From Maea johnstoni (Eukaryota > Annelida > Polychaeta > Spionida > Magelonidae), in the NCBI GenBank assembly GCA_963942565.1, contig OZ012686.1:59098917-59162916 (forward strand): a DNA stretch of 64,000 nt, written 5' to 3'. A program made the position numbers and the translations under genes. Under the pieces are notes generated by a model that searched no databases, was not told where the DNA came from, and worked only from the letters and a program-made list of their open reading frames with translations. Shown here piece by piece: positions 62,791-64,000 of this stretch. How positions within the stretch are numbered: the stretch's first letter is position 1; the number at the start of each line of letters is the position of its first letter.

Positions 62791-64000
62791 ATGTATGCAC
62801 AGGATGTTTAAGTGACAACCCTCAGATGCCATCTATAGAATGACTTAATTGCTATGTGAGAGACAATAATGATTTGTAGTAATAGATGATGCTGACTTTT
62901 TTCTTTAAGGTACCTTTTGGGATTAATTCTTTTGTCCTCTACCCTGCTTTTCTTTGACTGTTCAGCCTATATGAAGTATGTAATGCCTAAAAGGTCTTTA
63001 GATGAGTTAAGTATTACAAAAGTAGTTAGTGAAACTTTGGGGTAGAGAGCTGGAAAAAATGTGCATAGTGTTTTTAAAAGGAGCTCTTTTCCACAATTAC
63101 AGACTGGGGACCTTTAAATTTCACCAATGTGGTGGTGAGACCTGAACGGAGGGAAGGGCATCACCATTTCTCCATTTTACAGCTGGTCTGACTATTAGGA
63201 AGGTCATAGGCTTTAACATATATGCAAACATCTCAAAATTACCCTATATTAAAGAATAACCTCATAGTTAGCCATCTTAATCTAAAAAGAACATTGGATA
63301 ATTATTTCAAATCCTACTGCAGCCTTTTATCAAAATGACCAATGTAATATTTTATTAATATTTACCAGACCAGCAACCTTTAAAGCAATTAATGCTGCAA
63401 GATTTAGGCTATGGCACCTCTGTAAGTTATTCATTTAAATGTTGTTCACTTTTCTGGACCAACTAAAAGGAGTTGCCTGCTATTGAAGTACATTTATGAC
63501 ATCTATCCAAGAAATGCTTATTCTCTAGGTTTAGATGTTTTATAACAAGTCCCATCAATGTGTAGACAGCTTTAGATAATACAGTTCTAACTGTTAGTTA
63601 GAAATAGTAGTTGAAGAGATATGCTGTTTGAATTGGAGTTGGAAATAATATCCTCTTGTCATGTGTAAATGAGAAGTGTAGTTGTTGTAAAACATATAAT
63701 TTGGGTTAAAGGATATTTGAGTTCCATGGGAGATTATTTAGAACATTTTGTTGTTAAGATTTAGGCATTGTACAACAGTTGTATAGATGGGATGTTTTTT
63801 TCTGTTCAAAGTCTTTGTGTTTTGAGATGAAAGGAATCAGACCTGAAGTTGATATGCTGTGTGTCATTCATCTAAGTGTAGCTTAGCTTTTTATCAAGGA
63901 AATTTCGGGAAAACCTCACAGGCAGAAAATTTGCAGCTGATGAAAAAGAGCATTCTAGTATTTTCCATCATACCGCCACATATTTGGTCCCCTGACTAGA
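62791..64000. other. No gene seen
   Basis: AT-rich DNA to the window edge without a recognisable exon. Confidence 0.4.

Overview
This window is eukaryotic nuclear DNA from a bilaterian animal, most likely a marine invertebrate. I cannot fix the phylum from sequence alone. It is AT-rich, with GT-AG introns of 0.3-3.3 kb, housekeeping genes of animal type, long (TA)n, (GA)n, (CA)n and (CATA)n microsatellites, and many DNA transposons (Harbinger, hAT-like, THAP-bearing TTAA elements, foldback MITEs) of the kind common in molluscs, brachiopods, amphioxus and echinoderms.

Three host genes can be read with confidence. (1) A single-exon UDP-glucuronosyltransferase-like gene on the minus strand (4580-6148). 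(2) Haao, 3-hydroxyanthranilate 3,4-dioxygenase, on the plus strand in ten exons (8128-18405, 294 aa). (3) Psma6, the proteasome alpha-1/iota subunit, on the minus strand in seven exons (21172-30564, 245 aa). Haao and Psma6 converge, with about 2.8 kb between their stop codons. In both spliced genes the exon phases join to a gap-free protein of the expected length, so both look functional despite transposon-filled introns.

Layout: 1-746, edge of a Harbinger element with an open transposase N-terminus; 960-1740, possible LINE tail; 4.4-6.2 kb, UGT; 8.1-18.8 kb, Haao, whose intron 5 holds a large foldback element with an old LTR-retroelement gag fragment inside it and whose intron 9 holds a 1.48-kb transposon with 14 copies of a 21-bp palindrome and a PHD-finger remnant; 18.8-20.8 kb, intergenic; 20.8-30.7 kb, Psma6, with an eight-copy tandem array over the intron 4/exon 5 boundary and several MITEs; 31-34 kb, repeats including a THAP-domain fragment; 34.7-43.1 kb, a nest of DNA transposons at least three levels deep; 43-50 kb, low-complexity DNA and GA arrays; 50.4-54.3 and 56.8-58.8 kb, two copies of a TTAA-flanked element carrying a THAP domain on one strand and a P2X7-ballast-like zinc-binding segment on the other; 59-64 kb, minisatellite, SINE and microsatellites with no gene recognised.

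The items most worth a second look are the palindrome-array/PHD transposon with a perfect 9-bp target duplication and an unexpected histone-type 3' end signal, the Psma6 tandem array that multiplies a splice acceptor and would yield early stops if a distal copy were used, the nested transposons, and the THAP/P2X7-ballast element pair, in which one copy carries a nested insertion and the other keeps the empty site.
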